A stretch of 64,000 nt of DNA from Proteles cristata cristata. Its lineage: Eukaryota > Chordata > Mammalia > Carnivora > Hyaenidae. Below the pieces are notes generated by a model that made no database searches, was not told where the DNA came from, and worked only from the letters and a program-made list of their open reading frames with translations. A program made the position numbers and the translations under genes. The DNA is taken from NCBI GenBank assembly GCA_017311185.1, contig JAESUZ010003490.1:1488001-1552000 (forward strand). The letters run 5' to 3'. Positions 22,701 to 31,419 of the stretch are shown piece by piece (the first letter of the stretch is position 1; every line of letters begins with the position of its first letter).

Positions 22701-25678
22701 CCTCACATATACACACACTCACACAGTCATACACACATTCTCACATATATACACATCCTTATATACACAACACCTCCTCACACACACACCCTCACATACA
22801 CAATATAGCCTCACACATACCATACGCACTTACACACAACACCCTCTCACATACACACACACCCATACACAACACACATGATATCTCCAATCCTGAATGC
22901 ACAGGACAGTGCACCCACCTGCCCGTTTCCCTAGCCAAGGGACATCTGAGCAGATGGTTTGCAAAACCAAGGTGGTCTTGGCAAAAGGTAAGGCACAGGG
23001 CAGTGTGGTTCCCCACAGATCAGAGTAACTTAACCCCTTGGTGCCCACACTGTAGGACGTGAGCCTGGGCGGCAGTTCCGCCCAGCAGCCCCTGCCCTCC
23101 CCTGCGGCCTGCTCCTGACCTGCTGACAATGTTGGGGGGGGGCGGGTCACGGCGTCCAATGCTCACGTTCAACAGTGATGCAGGACCAGGATCACTATAA
23201 TGCCAGCCGCTCACCTAAAACGAGCAAATCGCTTCTTTTCCATGGGAGGTGATTGGTATTACTCACTTTGCTCTCAAGAAATCCATAAAAAGGAGAAGTC
23301 AACAACGACATCCCAGGTGGAGGAAGAGGTCAGACATAAGTGTAGGATTTCAGGTGCAGCAGCAGGGCCAGCTCGAAGGGAGGCGGCCCTGGCGCTTTAG
23401 AGAAGCCCTCTAGGGGCCTCGACATGAGCCCTCTGGCTCCTCGCCTGGGGCCGCGTCCTGCTACCCTCGGCTTCTCCTTCTGTATCGTTCCCGAAGCTCT
23501 ATCCAGAACCCTAAATGATGAGCCCTGGAGTAAACCTTCTAGCCAGCTTCTCTGCAAGTTCTCCCCACAAGTCACAACGTGGAGGCAGGGAAGGGTGCCC
23601 CGGTTCAGAAAGAAAGGCGGGTGGCCCCCACCAGCCCCCAGGGCAGGCCGGAGACTGAGGGCCAAACTCAGAGGCAGGAGGTCCGGGCAGAGCCCGCACG
23701 GGCCGCAGGGCACACACGCTGCCTGTGCAGACAGAGCTTCGCTGGCCGAGGGCGAGGCTGCTGGTGCAGCTTGCTGGGCGCCCCGGGGAAGAGGAGGAAC
23801 CGGCGGTCGGCCCCAACTTACAGGACACAGCTCCCTGGCGTCCCGTTCAGGGGTGACATCTGGCCACCCACGGGGCATCCTGGGACTCCGGCCATCGGCC
23901 CAACTGTTTCCATTTGAAATACCGTGTGCAGAGTAGGTGCGTGGGGCTGGCGCCTCCGGACGAGAAAAGGCAAGAGTAAAAGGTTGAGGTCACCTGACAC
24001 TGAGACCCCACGGGACCTCCGTCCAGCAGCCCCGCGGGGCCGGGACCAGCACCTGGCTCGATTTCGTTCCGTGGAGAATGAACATTCAGGTGGTGGCGCT
24101 TCCCTTCGGACCGCGGGAGCCCGGCACTCACCCGCATGGGCTCGTCAGGGAACCCCGGTTTGCTCGGTCTGTCCTGCCGTCGGGACCTCAAGAGCTGCTT
24201 GGCCTCCTTTTCCGTCAGAATCGGCGACGCCCCTGAAACAGTCAGGCAGGGGCCTTAGGGACTCTGGCAACAGGAGCTGGGGCTCCAGCTCACTGTCCAA
24301 GGCCAAGGATTTGCAAGCTCGATTTCGGTCAAACACAAAAGCTCTTTCACAGGGACCTGTCCCAAAGGACGCGGCATTCCAGAGAGCTCGCGGGGGATTC
24401 TAAATTGTTTCTAACATGGTAAACTCAGAGCCAACGCGGCACAATGTAAACATGTCTACTTATTGCAATGGTGCATTTCTTTAAAAGTGGGTGCTAATTT
24501 AATGAATATGGTATTTTTTTTCTTTTTCTTTTTCTTTTTTTTTTTTTAATAATCTCTATGCTCAATGTGGGGCTTGAACTCACAACTGCAAGACTAAGAG
24601 TTGCATCTCCACCGAGCCAGCCAGATACCCCAGAGTAAGTTTTTTAAAGCATATTTTCTTCAATTCTCTGGTCAATGTGTTTCTGGTCCCTTAGGGTTGC
24701 TTTGATGGTTTGTTGTTGTTGTTTTTTTTAATCCCGAAAGCACTAAATCAGCTAAAAGTTGTTACTGGAAGATTCTTTCTGAGAACAAGACTGTGTTAAA
24801 CTTGATAATTATTTACACATGATCTCTCAAAGAAGATATGATAGTAAAATTATATTGAGTTTTGATAATCACATACAAACTCCAAATTTTATCATCAAAT
24901 AACAGTCTGTCAAGTTTTGATGATGACATCTGAACTCTAAAAGACAGCGTAGTTGAAGATTTATCAGCATTTCTGAGAATTAATACTCAAATACATTTAA
25001 AGATTAAGAAAATAGGAGAGCCTGGCTGGCTTAGTCGGTAAAGCATGCAACTCTTGACCTCTGGGTCATGAGTGCAAGCCCCACTTCAGGTACACAGATT
25101 ACTTAAATAAATACAACATAAATAAAACTTTTAAAAAATAATAAAAGGGGCGCCTGGGTGGCTTAGTCGGTTAAGTGTCCGACTTTCGCTTAGGTCATGA
25201 TCTCGCGGTTCGTGGGTTCGAGCCCCGCATCGGGCTCTGTGCTGACTGCCAGCTCAGAGCCTGGAGCCTGTTTCAGTCTGTGACTCCCTCTCTCTCTGAC
25301 CCTCCCCTGCTCACGCTGTCTCTCTCTCTCTCCTAGAAATAAATAAAACATTTAAAAAATAATAATAATAATAAATTACAAATAATTTTTCTTATTTCCA
25401 TTTCTAAATTTTTTTTCTAATTTCTATTTCTAAAGAAATAATTTATCCCTAACGATAGCAATTCTGGGAGCCTGCTCTTGGGGGCGGGGGCGGGGGGCAA
25501 AGCACTGAATTATTATATGTTACATATTCTTTGAAATGAAAAAAAAATTTTTGATATAAAATAGGCTTATTCCAGCTTATCCTGTCAGCATGGAAATAGG
25601 CTGTTTTCAGAATTCATGCTCACCTGAGAAGCAAGTCAGTAAGGTAAGGCAGAGGACAAGCACAAATAGCTTCTTCAT
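10050..25678 (-). CDS. C17orf67: C17orf67 ortholog: small secreted protein of unknown function (gene-level entry, three coding exons)
   Basis: Three minus-strand coding exons (25678-25624, 24232-24132, 10166-10050; 55+101+117 nt) join with phases 1 and 0 to 90 codons plus TGA. Residues 1-18 (MKKLFVLVLCLTLLTCFS) are a clear signal peptide. Residues 34-37 are RSRR, a furin-type site, followed by Gln38. Residues 41-47 read PSKPGFP. Residues about 49-74 form a hydrophobic/charged helix (M51, M55, L58, A65, F69, W73 on one face). Residues 78 and 82 are the only cysteines of the mature part (CKPHC). I recognise the protein as the vertebrate C17orf67 family, whose function is not established. The position head-to-head with DGKE agrees with human 17q22. 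All splice sites are GT/AG. Secretion is inferred from the signal peptide. Confidence 0.93.
10518..10690. repeat. MER5A-like hAT DNA transposon fossil
   Basis: AGCCATCAGAACCACTTGGAGG, then CTACCCCCAGAGTTTGTGATTCAACGAGTCTGGGG, has the layout of the MER5A non-autonomous hAT element. Ancient and inactive. Confidence 0.7.
10700..10896 (+). repeat. L1M 3' fragment, left part
   Basis: ATCCCATGGAATACTATACAGC and the following 'catgaagtaactacagc' are diverged L1 3' sequence. It is interrupted by the next SINE and resumes at 11099. Confidence 0.7.
10897..11098 (+). mobile_element. Felid SINE
   Basis: Head GGGGCACCTGGGGGGCTCAG. It splits an L1M fragment and is flanked by AAATAGCGT / AAATAGCAT. Confidence 0.93.
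11099..12150 (+). repeat. L1M 3' fragments (resumed)
   Basis: Contains L1 3' phrases such as ATCCATCAACTGATCAATGG and GGAATATTATTTGGCCAC, and ends in an A-rich tail (AAAAAAATAAAAAAATAAA) near 12130-12160. The stretch 11640-12080 is GC-rich and less clearly L1; it may be a separate old insertion. Confidence 0.65.
12290..12720 (+). repeat. L2 LINE fragment
   Basis: Contains the L2 blocks TTGCTTCCTTGCTTAAAGTAC, CTCCTGACCTCCCCTCACC and CAGCTTAGATGTTACTTCC/TCCAGGAAGCCTTC. The frames at 12347-12718 are within this repeat and have no domain. Confidence 0.75.
12721..13220. other. Unassigned intron sequence
   Basis: Inside C17orf67 intron 2. No gene or recognised repeat is seen. Confidence 0.4.
13228..13420 (-). 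mobile_element. Felid SINE
   Basis: Minus-strand head GGCATCTGGGTGGCTCAG ends at 13420. Flanked by AAACATAGCTT (13212) and AAACACAGCTT (13423). Confidence 0.92.
13840..13965 (+). repeat. MIR-type SINE, degraded
   Basis: TGTCACTTGACCTCTGTGGC followed by GGATTAAATGAGATGAGATG resembles forward MIR. Confidence 0.5.
13966..14455. other. Unassigned intron sequence
   Basis: GC-richer stretch in C17orf67 intron 2. No supported gene. Confidence 0.35.
14456..14505 (+). repeat. L2 3' terminus
   Basis: CCTGTCAATAAATGCTTGTTGAATGA is the L2 3' end. Confidence 0.7.
14826..15043 (+). mobile_element. Felid SINE
   Basis: Head GGGCGCCTGGGTGGCTCTG, long (TC)n and AAATAAATAAATT tail. Flanking repeats AAGAAGAGCCTTTATGTG (14808-14825) and AAGAAGAACCCTTAAGTG (about 15044-15061) are imperfect but long. 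Confidence 0.94.
15370..15460 (+). repeat. L2 3' terminus
   Basis: GCGCTTGGCACATAGTAGGACCTCAATAAA is the L2 terminal block, followed by an A run. Confidence 0.72.
15460..17330. other. Repeat-poor AT-rich intron block; candidate conserved non-coding sequence
   Basis: For a SINE-dense window this 1.9-kb stretch is strikingly free of recognisable repeats. The core about 15690-16260 is AT-rich with several TAAT/ATTA homeodomain-type cores (for example CATTAATGATAAA near 15865) and no CpG enrichment or open frame. Enhancer activity is inference only. Confidence 0.35.
17418..17612 (+). repeat. Polypurine microsatellite (GGAA)n/(GAAA)n
   Basis: About 190 bases of GGAA units interrupted by GAAGAA, then GAAA/CAAA and a GA run. 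The Ser/Phe/Leu/Pro frames on the minus strand are repeat artefacts. Confidence 0.96.
17678..17903 (+). mobile_element. Felid SINE
   Basis: Head GGGGTGCCTGGATGGCTCAG, a (TCTG)n/(TC)n segment and a pure A-tail. Confidence 0.93.
18122..18445 (-). repeat. MaLR-type LTR fragment
   Basis: CTTAATCTGTTCGGCTGCTC, then AACAAAACACTACAGACTGGG, then TTTGTCTCTCACAGTCTGTAG is the reverse of the 3' end of MLT/MST-type LTRs. Ancient, non-coding. Confidence 0.65.
18463..18683 (+). mobile_element. Felid SINE, young 'GCTTAG' subfamily
   Basis: Shares the diagnostic words GGCTTAGTCGGTTAAGCG, TTTCGCTTAGGTC and CTGACTGCCAGC with other young copies. Perfect 17-bp duplication AGAAGCTGGGGTGACGG at 18446-18462 and 18684-18700. 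Confidence 0.96.
18847..19535 (+). mobile_element. Felid SINE split by a solo LTR
   Basis: SINE left part 18847-18981 and right part 19438-19535 join seamlessly at the 'cagattct|gtgtctccc' region once the LTR is removed. The outer duplication TTTAAACTCACAGGACT (18830-18846) recurs as TTTGAACTCACAGGACT at 19789-19805, beyond a further SINE. Confidence 0.92.
18982..19437 (+). mobile_element. Solo LTR of an endogenous retrovirus (about 456 bp)
   Basis: Bounded by TGTTAAG at the left and TATAACA at the right, so it has the canonical TG...CA ends. It is flanked by a perfect 5-bp repeat ATTCT (18977-18981 and 19438-19442). An inverted CCAAT box (GATTGGTCA near 19280) and AATAAA at 19375-19380 followed by a T/G-rich stretch fit U3/R/U5 order on the plus strand. 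There is no internal gag/pol/env sequence, so it is the usual product of LTR-LTR recombination. The retroviral class cannot be fixed from the LTR alone; a 5-bp duplication is only a weak guide. Confidence 0.88.
19553..19788 (+). mobile_element. Felid SINE, young subfamily, head-truncated, nested in an older tail
   Basis: Starts at GGGGCGTAGTTGGTTAAGCG, lacking the first dozen bases of the usual head after GGGGCG. It carries the young-subfamily words CTGACTGCCAGC and CTCCTAGAAATAAATAAAAC and sits in the A-rich tail of the preceding SINE. Confidence 0.93.
19806..21690. other. Unassigned intron stretch
   Basis: GC-moderate sequence in C17orf67 intron 2 with no recognised repeat or gene. A 110-residue minus frame (20368-20700) and a 206-residue minus frame (20710-21330) have no domain, start context or splice support and are not called. 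Confidence 0.4.
21700..21915 (+). repeat. L2 LINE fragment
   Basis: CTTCCCTGCTTAAAGTCCTCC, then GTGGCCTTCCAGCCTGGCCC, then TTCTTCCCTGCGTTCCAGG is L2-like. Confidence 0.55.
21982..22885. repeat. CA-rich satellite with a higher-order unit
   Basis: About 900 bases of CACACA sequence arranged in longer imperfect units such as CACACACCCATACATATG separated by CTCACATATACACA. It yields 180-340-residue His/Thr frames in several forward frames, all repeat artefacts with no start context or conserved sequence. It lies in C17orf67 intron 2. Confidence 0.95.
22890..24131. other. GC-rich intron sequence next to C17orf67 exon 2
   Basis: No repeat recognised. It is locally CpG-containing around 23400-24130 but not a strong island by eye. 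Long frames on both strands (for example 23330-23878 minus) reflect high GC. Confidence 0.4.
24132..24232 (-). CDS. C17orf67: C17orf67 coding exon 2
   Basis: Acceptor CTGTTTCAG/GG and donor CGG/GTGAGT on the minus strand. The exon completes Gly19 and encodes residues 20-52 (ASPILTEKEAKQLL, RSRRQDRPSKPGFPDEPMR). It contains the probable signal-peptidase region, the RSRR basic site and the PSKP Pro-rich stretch. The open frame extending to 23847 is read-through into the intron. Confidence 0.94.
24233..24504. other. C17orf67 intron 1, 3' part
   Basis: Nothing recognised beyond the acceptor site at its minus-strand end. Confidence 0.4.
24505..24634 (-). mobile_element. Older, shorter carnivore SINE
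   Basis: Minus-strand reading has the GCATGCTCTACCGACTGAGCC-type block in a decayed form (GTTGCATCTCCACCGAGCC) and a T-rich/A-rich tail. It lacks the long (TC)n of the younger copies. Confidence 0.7.
25014..25140 (+). mobile_element. Older, shorter carnivore SINE
   Basis: GAGCCTGGCTGGCTTAGTCG, 'gggtcatgagtgcaagcccc', and an AAATAAAT tail without a (TC)n block. It hosts the next SINE in its tail. Confidence 0.82.
25147..25376 (+). mobile_element. Felid SINE, young 'GCTTAG' subfamily
   Basis: Nearly consensus: GGGGCGCCTGGGTGGCTTAG head, CTGACTGCCAGCTCAG, CTCCTAGAAATAAATAAAAC, followed by an (AAT)n tail. Inserted into the A-rich tail of the previous SINE. Confidence 0.95.
25624..25678 (-). CDS. 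C17orf67: C17orf67 coding exon 1 (signal peptide)
   Basis: ATG at 25678 in a good context (A at -3). The 55-nt exon encodes residues 1-18 of the signal peptide plus one base of Gly19 and ends at CTCAG/GTGAG. It is too short to appear as a long open frame. It was found by its hydrophobic signal sequence and by perfect phase with exon 2. Any upstream non-coding exon cannot be fixed from sequence. Confidence 0.9.
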
Positions 25679-26150
25679 TCTGTCTTTGTTCCACTCCCAG
25701 CCTCTTGCAGAATGAACACCCCCCAAATGGGCCAGCCTACTTGAAGGAAGCCCCTTCCGGCCCCCTGCTTGTTTACGCTGCGACTAACTACACTTACGGT
25801 ATGACGTTAAGTGCATCTGACTCTGAGTTTTTAGTATCACCACTAAACTGTTTCCCTCTGAATCCCTGTATATTTTCATCCTGAGGAAGGAAATCACCCC
25901 CCTGTGATGGGAGTTTCAGAGCACCAAGTGGAGAAAGCAGCCTGTGATATTCACTCCGCTGAAACTACATCATACTCTGGTTTGTGTCTGTTTTTGCTCC
26001 TGTCTTCATCTCTTCCGTTAATCGTCTCTTACATTTGCACATTGTATGACAACTCTCCAAAGACCGTTCACTAATTGGATTTGACCTTTCTAATAGTTTC
26101 AGAGGTAGGCAGGGAAACTGGCAAGGGGCATGGTAAAGGGAACATTTTTG
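25679..26150. promoter_or_regulatory. Possible 5' UTR/promoter side of C17orf67
   Basis: The gene's 5' end lies here or further upstream. There is no CpG island and no convincing TATA box at the expected distance. If the transcript starts near here, the gene does not share the DGKE CpG-island promoter 12 kb away. Confidence 0.25.
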
Positions 26151-26345
26151 TTCTGACTTTGGAGCCAGATGCCCAGGGTTCGTGTCCTAGCTTCACCTCT
26201 TTCTAGCAATGTAACCTTCAGTAAATCACTTACCCTTTCTGAACTTTGGTTTCCACCCCTGTAACAAAGGAGAAACGGTCCCTACCTTGTGGGTGTGATT
26301 AAAGATGAGGGATAAGCACCAGCTAGCACCATATCCATTTTACAA
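26150..26345 (+). repeat. MIR-type SINE
   Basis: GACTTTGGAGCCAGATGCCC, 'gtgtcctagcttcacctc', CTGAACTTTGGTTTCC: forward MIR nearly full length. A felid SINE follows immediately. Confidence 0.8.
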
Positions 26346-26357
26346 ATAAGGAAGTGA

Positions 26358-26528
26358 GGGGCACCTGGGTGGCTCAGTCAGTAGCATCTGACTCTTGATT
26401 TCAGTTCAGGTCATGGTCTCACCATTCGTGAGTGAGGTGAGAACCCACTCATTCTCCTTCCTTCTCTCTCTCTGCACCCCCTCCCCACTTGCTCTCTATC
26501 TCTCTCAAAATGAACAAACGTTCAAGAA
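26358..26528 (+). mobile_element. Felid SINE, internally deleted
   Basis: Head GGGGCACCTGGGTGGCTCAG, short middle. Flanked by AAGGAAGTGAG and AAGAAAGTGAG. Confidence 0.92.
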
Positions 26529-26599
26529 AAAACAAGAAAGTGAGGCTTGGAGAGGTGAAACCATATCCAAGTTCATGCTCTATGGATGCTGAAGTAGAG

Positions 26600-27330
26600 G
26601 CAAATTCTTCTGTTTAAAGGCTGCTGCCCTTCCTATTATCCCCAAAAGGGCCTCCTGCAACATGCTATCAGAGGGGTAAGCAGCCCATTTCAGACTCAAG
26701 GTTATTTTTATGAAGATAATAAAATCTCAGTAATCTGAAGTTCTTTTAAATTCAAATCATCTGTAAATATTACATAAAGAAATTATTAAATATATTCTTT
26801 ACAACGTCTGGAAGATATGTGGCATTTACAGGGATGAAGTTCTTGAGTCAGAGAAATGATCTGCTGCTTCTGGGGTCACTTTGCCCAGCTCAGAGGAAAA
26901 CAGTGTTCTCATCGCAGTTGTCCGAATGAATGCTAATGCTGTGTAACTGATATCGAACCTGAACATCCTACGCACTCTGCTGGAATAAAGACACTTTGAA
27001 CAGAAGATTGTAAACAAGAGGAAAAAGTCATGCATCATCAGCAAAGTTGCTCAGAATTAGATCTTCAGTATTATGCCCTTGGTCGCTGTTAACACCCTTC
27101 TGTTTTTATGCAGCTTTCAATAACCGAGGAATTTTAGGAGCATTATTCTACGAATAGATATTTGCCACATTACACACCTTGTGGTTTTCTACATGCATTG
27201 TCAAATCTGTCATTGCTTTTGCTCGTGTGGTTGAATCGAACACTAACCGTAATGTTTTATCAAATACATACTTTCAGTGGACCAGAAAATGTATACCTAG
27301 CTAGAAATTTCTAATGTGTCCAATGTGAAT
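26600..27330. other. Unassigned AT-rich intergenic stretch
   Basis: No recognised repeat or gene. Confidence 0.35.
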
Positions 27331-27349
27331 TTACTACAAAAGTATTTTT

Positions 27350-27563
27350 AAATTTTCTTAACATTTATTTATTATTGAGAAACACAGAGAGACAGAGTGT
27401 GAGTGGGGGAGGAGCAGAGAGACAGTGAGGCACAGAATCTGAAGCAGGCTCCAGGCTCTGAGCTGTCAGCGCAGAGCCCAACGTGGGGCTTGGACCCACA
27501 AACTGTTAGATCATGACCTGAGCTGAAGTTGGATGCTTAACAGACTGAGGCACCCAGGTGCCC
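27350..27563 (-). mobile_element. Felid SINE
   Basis: Minus-strand head GGGGCACCTGGGTGCCTCAG. Direct repeats CTACAAAAGTATTTTTAAATT (27334 on) and CTACAAAAGTACTTTTTAAAT (27564 on). Confidence 0.93.
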
Positions 27564-27899
27564 CTACAAAAGTACTTTTTAAATTCAGTAACTTTTGTCC
27601 ATATCAGCCATGTCTGATAAAAACAGGATGTGAGCCACAGATGCAAGCCGCATACATAATTTAAATTTTTCTAGTAGGTACACTTGTTAAGTGAAAATAA
27701 AAAGGTGAAGGTTTTTTTACATCCTACCTTATGTATCATGAAATACCAAAAATATTATTATGTCGATATGTAATAAAGCTAAGTAAATTATGAGATATTT
27801 CCCGAGGTTTTTTGTACCAAGCCTTCGAACTACAGTATATATTTAACATTCATGCATTTCAAGTGTTCAGTAACCACATGTGGCTGGTGGCTACCATAT

Positions 27900-28510
27900 T
27901 GGATGGCATGGGTCTAGATCCTTCCATCTCTGGCCACCACCTGAGTCGAGGCTACTGTCACCCTTCCCTCAGCGTCTGGCACCAGGCTCCCAACTAGTCT
28001 CCCAACCTCCCCTCCTGTTCACTTCGATCCATTCTCCATGCAGCAGCAATGATGGTCTTCTCAAAATAGAAATATAAAATAGGAAATGGGCCTCGTCACT
28101 TCCCTGCCTAAGAATCCTTTCTTATCATTTCCAAAATCAGAATCCTTACCATGCACTACAGGACCCTGTGCTCTTTCCAGCCCTACTCTGGCTTACCTCA
28201 ATCCAGCCACACACACACACACACACGGTTATTTTCTGCTTAACAAACTCTTCCCACCTCAAGACCTTTACACATACTCTTCCTCACACTTTTAATGACT
28301 GGATCCTTCTCATCCTTCAGGCTTTGACTTGAAAGTTCTCTTGCTCGGGCAAGCCTGTCTTTACCAATCTAATGAAGGTTCCCTGCCAGCCCACCAACAC
28401 TACCATTACACTCCATCTCATAGTACTCACCATAACGTATAAATACTGGCTTTGTTTACGTTTAAAACTCTGTCTCTTCCACTGGACTATAACCTCTAAG
28501 GAAGCGTATT
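27900..28510 (+). repeat. L2 LINE fragment with an internal (CA)n
   Basis: L2 blocks: CTTCCCTGCCTAAGAATCC, TGTGCTCTTTCCAGCCC, AACAAACTCTTCCCACCTC, and the GACTATAACCTCTAAGGAAG 3' portion. A (CA)12 run at about 28206-28228 interrupts it. Confidence 0.75.
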
Positions 28511-28820
28511 ATTACTTTTGTTAATTAAAAAAAAGAAAAAAGGAACCTCTGGTGAACTGGAGAGGTCCTACTGGAGAAAGTCAGGGACCTGTGTCCCACG
28601 CTGCGATGTTGGTGGAGAGGGCTCTTCAGCTGTGACAGCTGGGCCATTCAAATGTCCTTCAGGGAGGCCTGTGCCAATATTGTTCCAAAGGGGAAACTAT
28701 AGGAAAACTAAACAAGCAAGGCCACTTTGTAGTGAGCACCACTCTGGTGAAAAGAATTCTTTTCTACCACATACCCTTATTCCCAGGGAAAGCAGCAGCC
28801 AGATCAATCAGGTGAATCTG

Positions 28821-29029
28821 GGTGCCTGTGTGGTTCAGTCGGTTAAGCATTTGACTTTGGCTTGGGTCATGATCTCTCGGTTTGAGGGTTAAAACCCCAC
28901 GTTGGGCTCTGTGCTGACAGCTCAGAGCCTGGTGCCTACTTCAGATTCTGTGTCTCCCTCTCTCTCTGGCCCTCCCCTGCTTACGCTCTGTCTCTCTCCC
29001 TCAAAAATATATAAACATTTTTAAAATTT
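28821..29029 (+). mobile_element. Felid SINE
   Basis: Head GGTGCCTGTGTGGTTCAG. Perfect duplication AATCAGGTGAATCTG at 28806-28820 and 29030-29044. Confidence 0.95.
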
Positions 29030-29399
29030 AATCAGGTGAATCTGCAGGGAGCTCAGTTGAAGATGCAATTCCCCAAATCTCCACAAGGTGGCAGACTACA
29101 GAGCAGAAGCAGGGACCTCCAAGCTCAGGGGAAAGAAACTCAAGGTCACCAAGGTTAACTATTCTAGAAGCTGCCAGGAGTACCAGAGACTGCACTAGAG
29201 ATGGAGAGAGATGGTGCTGCAGTGCCTCAGACTATTTCCCTAGGATTTGAATCAATGAAGGTCTTCCTTGATGCCGAGGCCTAGAAATGCTGCACTACGA
29301 ACTACCAACAGGAATGCTCCCATCCACATTCACAGCGTCCGAACATAGCTGATACCTCCATTTGTGTGAACTTCCCAACTCTTCTTAAAAGGAATCCTT

Positions 29400-29518
29400 G
29401 GGGCGCCTGGCTAGCTCAGTCAGTAGAGGATACAACTCCTGAGCTCAGAGTTGTGAGTTCGAGCCTCACGTGGGGTGCAGAGATTACTTAATAATAAAAT
29501 CTTTAAAAAAATAAAAAA
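29400..29518 (+). mobile_element. Older, shorter carnivore SINE
   Basis: GGGCGCCTGGCTAGCTCAGTC with 'gagttgtgagttcgagcc' and an AATAATAAAATC tail. The repeat AAAAGGAATCCTT (29387-29399) pairs with AAAAGGAATTCTT (29770-29782), past the nested SINE. Confidence 0.88.
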
Positions 29519-29521
29519 TAG

Positions 29522-29769
29522 AGGCGCCTGGGTGGCTTAGTCGGTTAAGCATCCGACTTTCGCTTAGGTCATGACCTCGCGGTTCGTGGGTTCGAGCCCC
29601 GCATCGGGCTCTGTGCTGCCAGCTCGGAGCCTGGAACCTGTTTCAGTCTGTGACTCCCTCTCTCTCTGACGCTCCCCTGCTCACGCTGTCTCTCTCTCTA
29701 TATCTCTATCTCTCCTAGAAATAAATAAAAATATTTAAAAGAATAAAATAAAATAAAAAAATAAAAAAT
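29522..29769 (+). mobile_element. Felid SINE, young 'GCTTAG' subfamily, nested
   Basis: GGCGCCTGGGTGGCTTAG head, CTCTGTGCTGCCAGCTCGG middle, TCTCCTAGAAATAAATAAAA tail. Sits in the A-tail of the preceding short SINE. Confidence 0.94.
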
Positions 29770-30054
29770 AAAAGGAATTCTTAAATTAAACTGATGTTTA
29801 AAGATCAGTGAAAAACCTGACACCATCAAGCTCCCAACATCATCCCACCATATATTCTCTTGAAAGGAGAAGACAGTGACTTGAAATTCTGTCAGTAAAG
29901 AAACTTCAAGGGACAAGGGAACATCTTTAAAATAATAATAATAATAATACAGAAAGATGCTGAATCTGCCCCAAGAGGATTATAATGTGTCCACATTCTT
30001 TAGGCCCAGAGTCAATTAGACAATATGTAATATTACTTTTTGTAGTTGTTTTCT

Positions 30055-30271
30055 CTTTTTTTTATGTTTTTATTTATTTCTGAGAGAGAGAGAGAGAGAG
30101 AGAGCGTGAGCAGGGGAGGGTCAGAGAGAGGAGGAGATACAGAATCTGAAGCAGGCTGCAGGCTCTGAGCTGTCAGAACAGAGCCTGACACAGGGCTCGA
30201 ACCCATGAGCCGTTAGATCACGACCTGAGCCAAAGTTGGACGCTTAACCGACTGAGCCACCCAGGCACCCC
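30055..30271 (-). mobile_element. Felid SINE
   Basis: Minus-strand head GGGGTGCCTGGGTGGCTCAG. Flanked by TGTAGTTGTTTTCT (30041-30054) and TGTAGTCGTTTTCT (30272-30285). Confidence 0.95.
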
Positions 30272-30289
30272 TGTAGTCGTTTTCTTTTG

Positions 30290-31020
30290 TTTATTGTCTA
30301 CCTTCTCCACTAGATTATGAATTCTATATTTTTATGGTATATGTACAATTCTTCTGTAATTTTTATAGTAGTAACTCTGCAAGCTGCACACGAGTGCAGG
30401 TGTGGTGTGTTAAATCATTAGCACCAATTCTTTACCATCACCACATGTGTGTGCTCTTTACCATGTGATCTTGCAGGCCTGCCCTTTGACCTTGGGCTCA
30501 ACCAAGAGACTTGCTTCAGACGATGGGATGGTATCAGGCACAACACAGACAGGGTATATGCAGAGTATCTCTGCACGTAGTTATGCCCTCTTGCATTTCT
30601 GCCATTGCTACAAAAAGAGCTTCCTCCAGAAAGCTACCGCCCCTCCCCCCTTCAAGCTGAGTCTCAAAATTAACTCAGATGGAAAGTACCTGAGCAAGGA
30701 GCTCAGCCTACACAGACGCACAGCTTGGAGTAGACTCACTCAACCCAGCCCCACCTAGTTACCCTGGCCTCCAACCACCACGGCATGAAGCACAGCCACC
30801 CGGGAGCCTGCAGATCCTTAAGATTACGTGATTGTTATTGTACGCCACTGAGTCTAGGAGCGGTTTGTTACAGAGCATCACTGTGAAAATAGCTAACCCA
30901 TACAAGGGGCTCTTAGGAGATGGGTAGTGTGTCCAAACCTGTGTGCTACTGGATTTGAGTTAATCATAGGATCCTGCTGGAAGCTTCACTCAAAAGGGAG
31001 TGAATATCTCCTGTGTAGGC
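30290..31020. other. Unassigned intergenic stretch
   Basis: No supported gene or clear repeat. The 103-residue forward frame at 30447 has no domain. Confidence 0.35.
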
Positions 31021-31021
31021 C

Positions 31022-31190
31022 ATGTGATGTAATGGTCAAGACTGTGGAGCACTGAGCCATCAATGAACCTGAACTTCAATCCTGCTTCTGAAACTTAATA
31101 CCTGGGTCACACCGAAGCTGGAATTGGGCAGGTTTCTGAACTGTCCAAATACTGCTTTTTTGTTTATGAGAAAAGAATAATAATTACAAC
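31022..31190 (+). repeat. MIR-type SINE
   Basis: TGTAATGGTCAAGACTGTGGAG, then CCTGCTTCTGAAACTTAAT, then GGTTTCTGAACTGTCCAAA follows forward MIR order. Confidence 0.6.
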
Positions 31191-31205
31191 ATAAGTTACG
31201 TCTTA

Positions 31206-31413
31206 AATTTTTTCTTTAATGTTTATTCATTTTGAGAGACAGAGACAGAGAGCAAGTGGGGGCGGGGCAGAGAAGGAGACACTTAATCTGAAGTGGGCTC
31301 CAGGCTCTGAGCTGTCAGCACAGAGCCCGACATGGGGCTTGAACTCCAGAGCTATGAGATCATAACCTGTGCCGAAGTCGGATGCTTAACCGATTGAGCC
31401 ACCCAGGCACCCC
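31206..31413 (-). mobile_element. Felid SINE
   Basis: Minus-strand head GGGGTGCCTGGGTGGCTCAA ends at 31413. The (TC)n is short and the tail is T-rich on the plus strand. Confidence 0.93.
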
Positions 31414-31419
31414 TGTTTT

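Noticed and set aside
21635..23062. His/Thr-rich frames of 180-340 residues
   Set aside because: They are translations of the CA-rich satellite in more than one frame, without start context, splice logic or a plausible fold.
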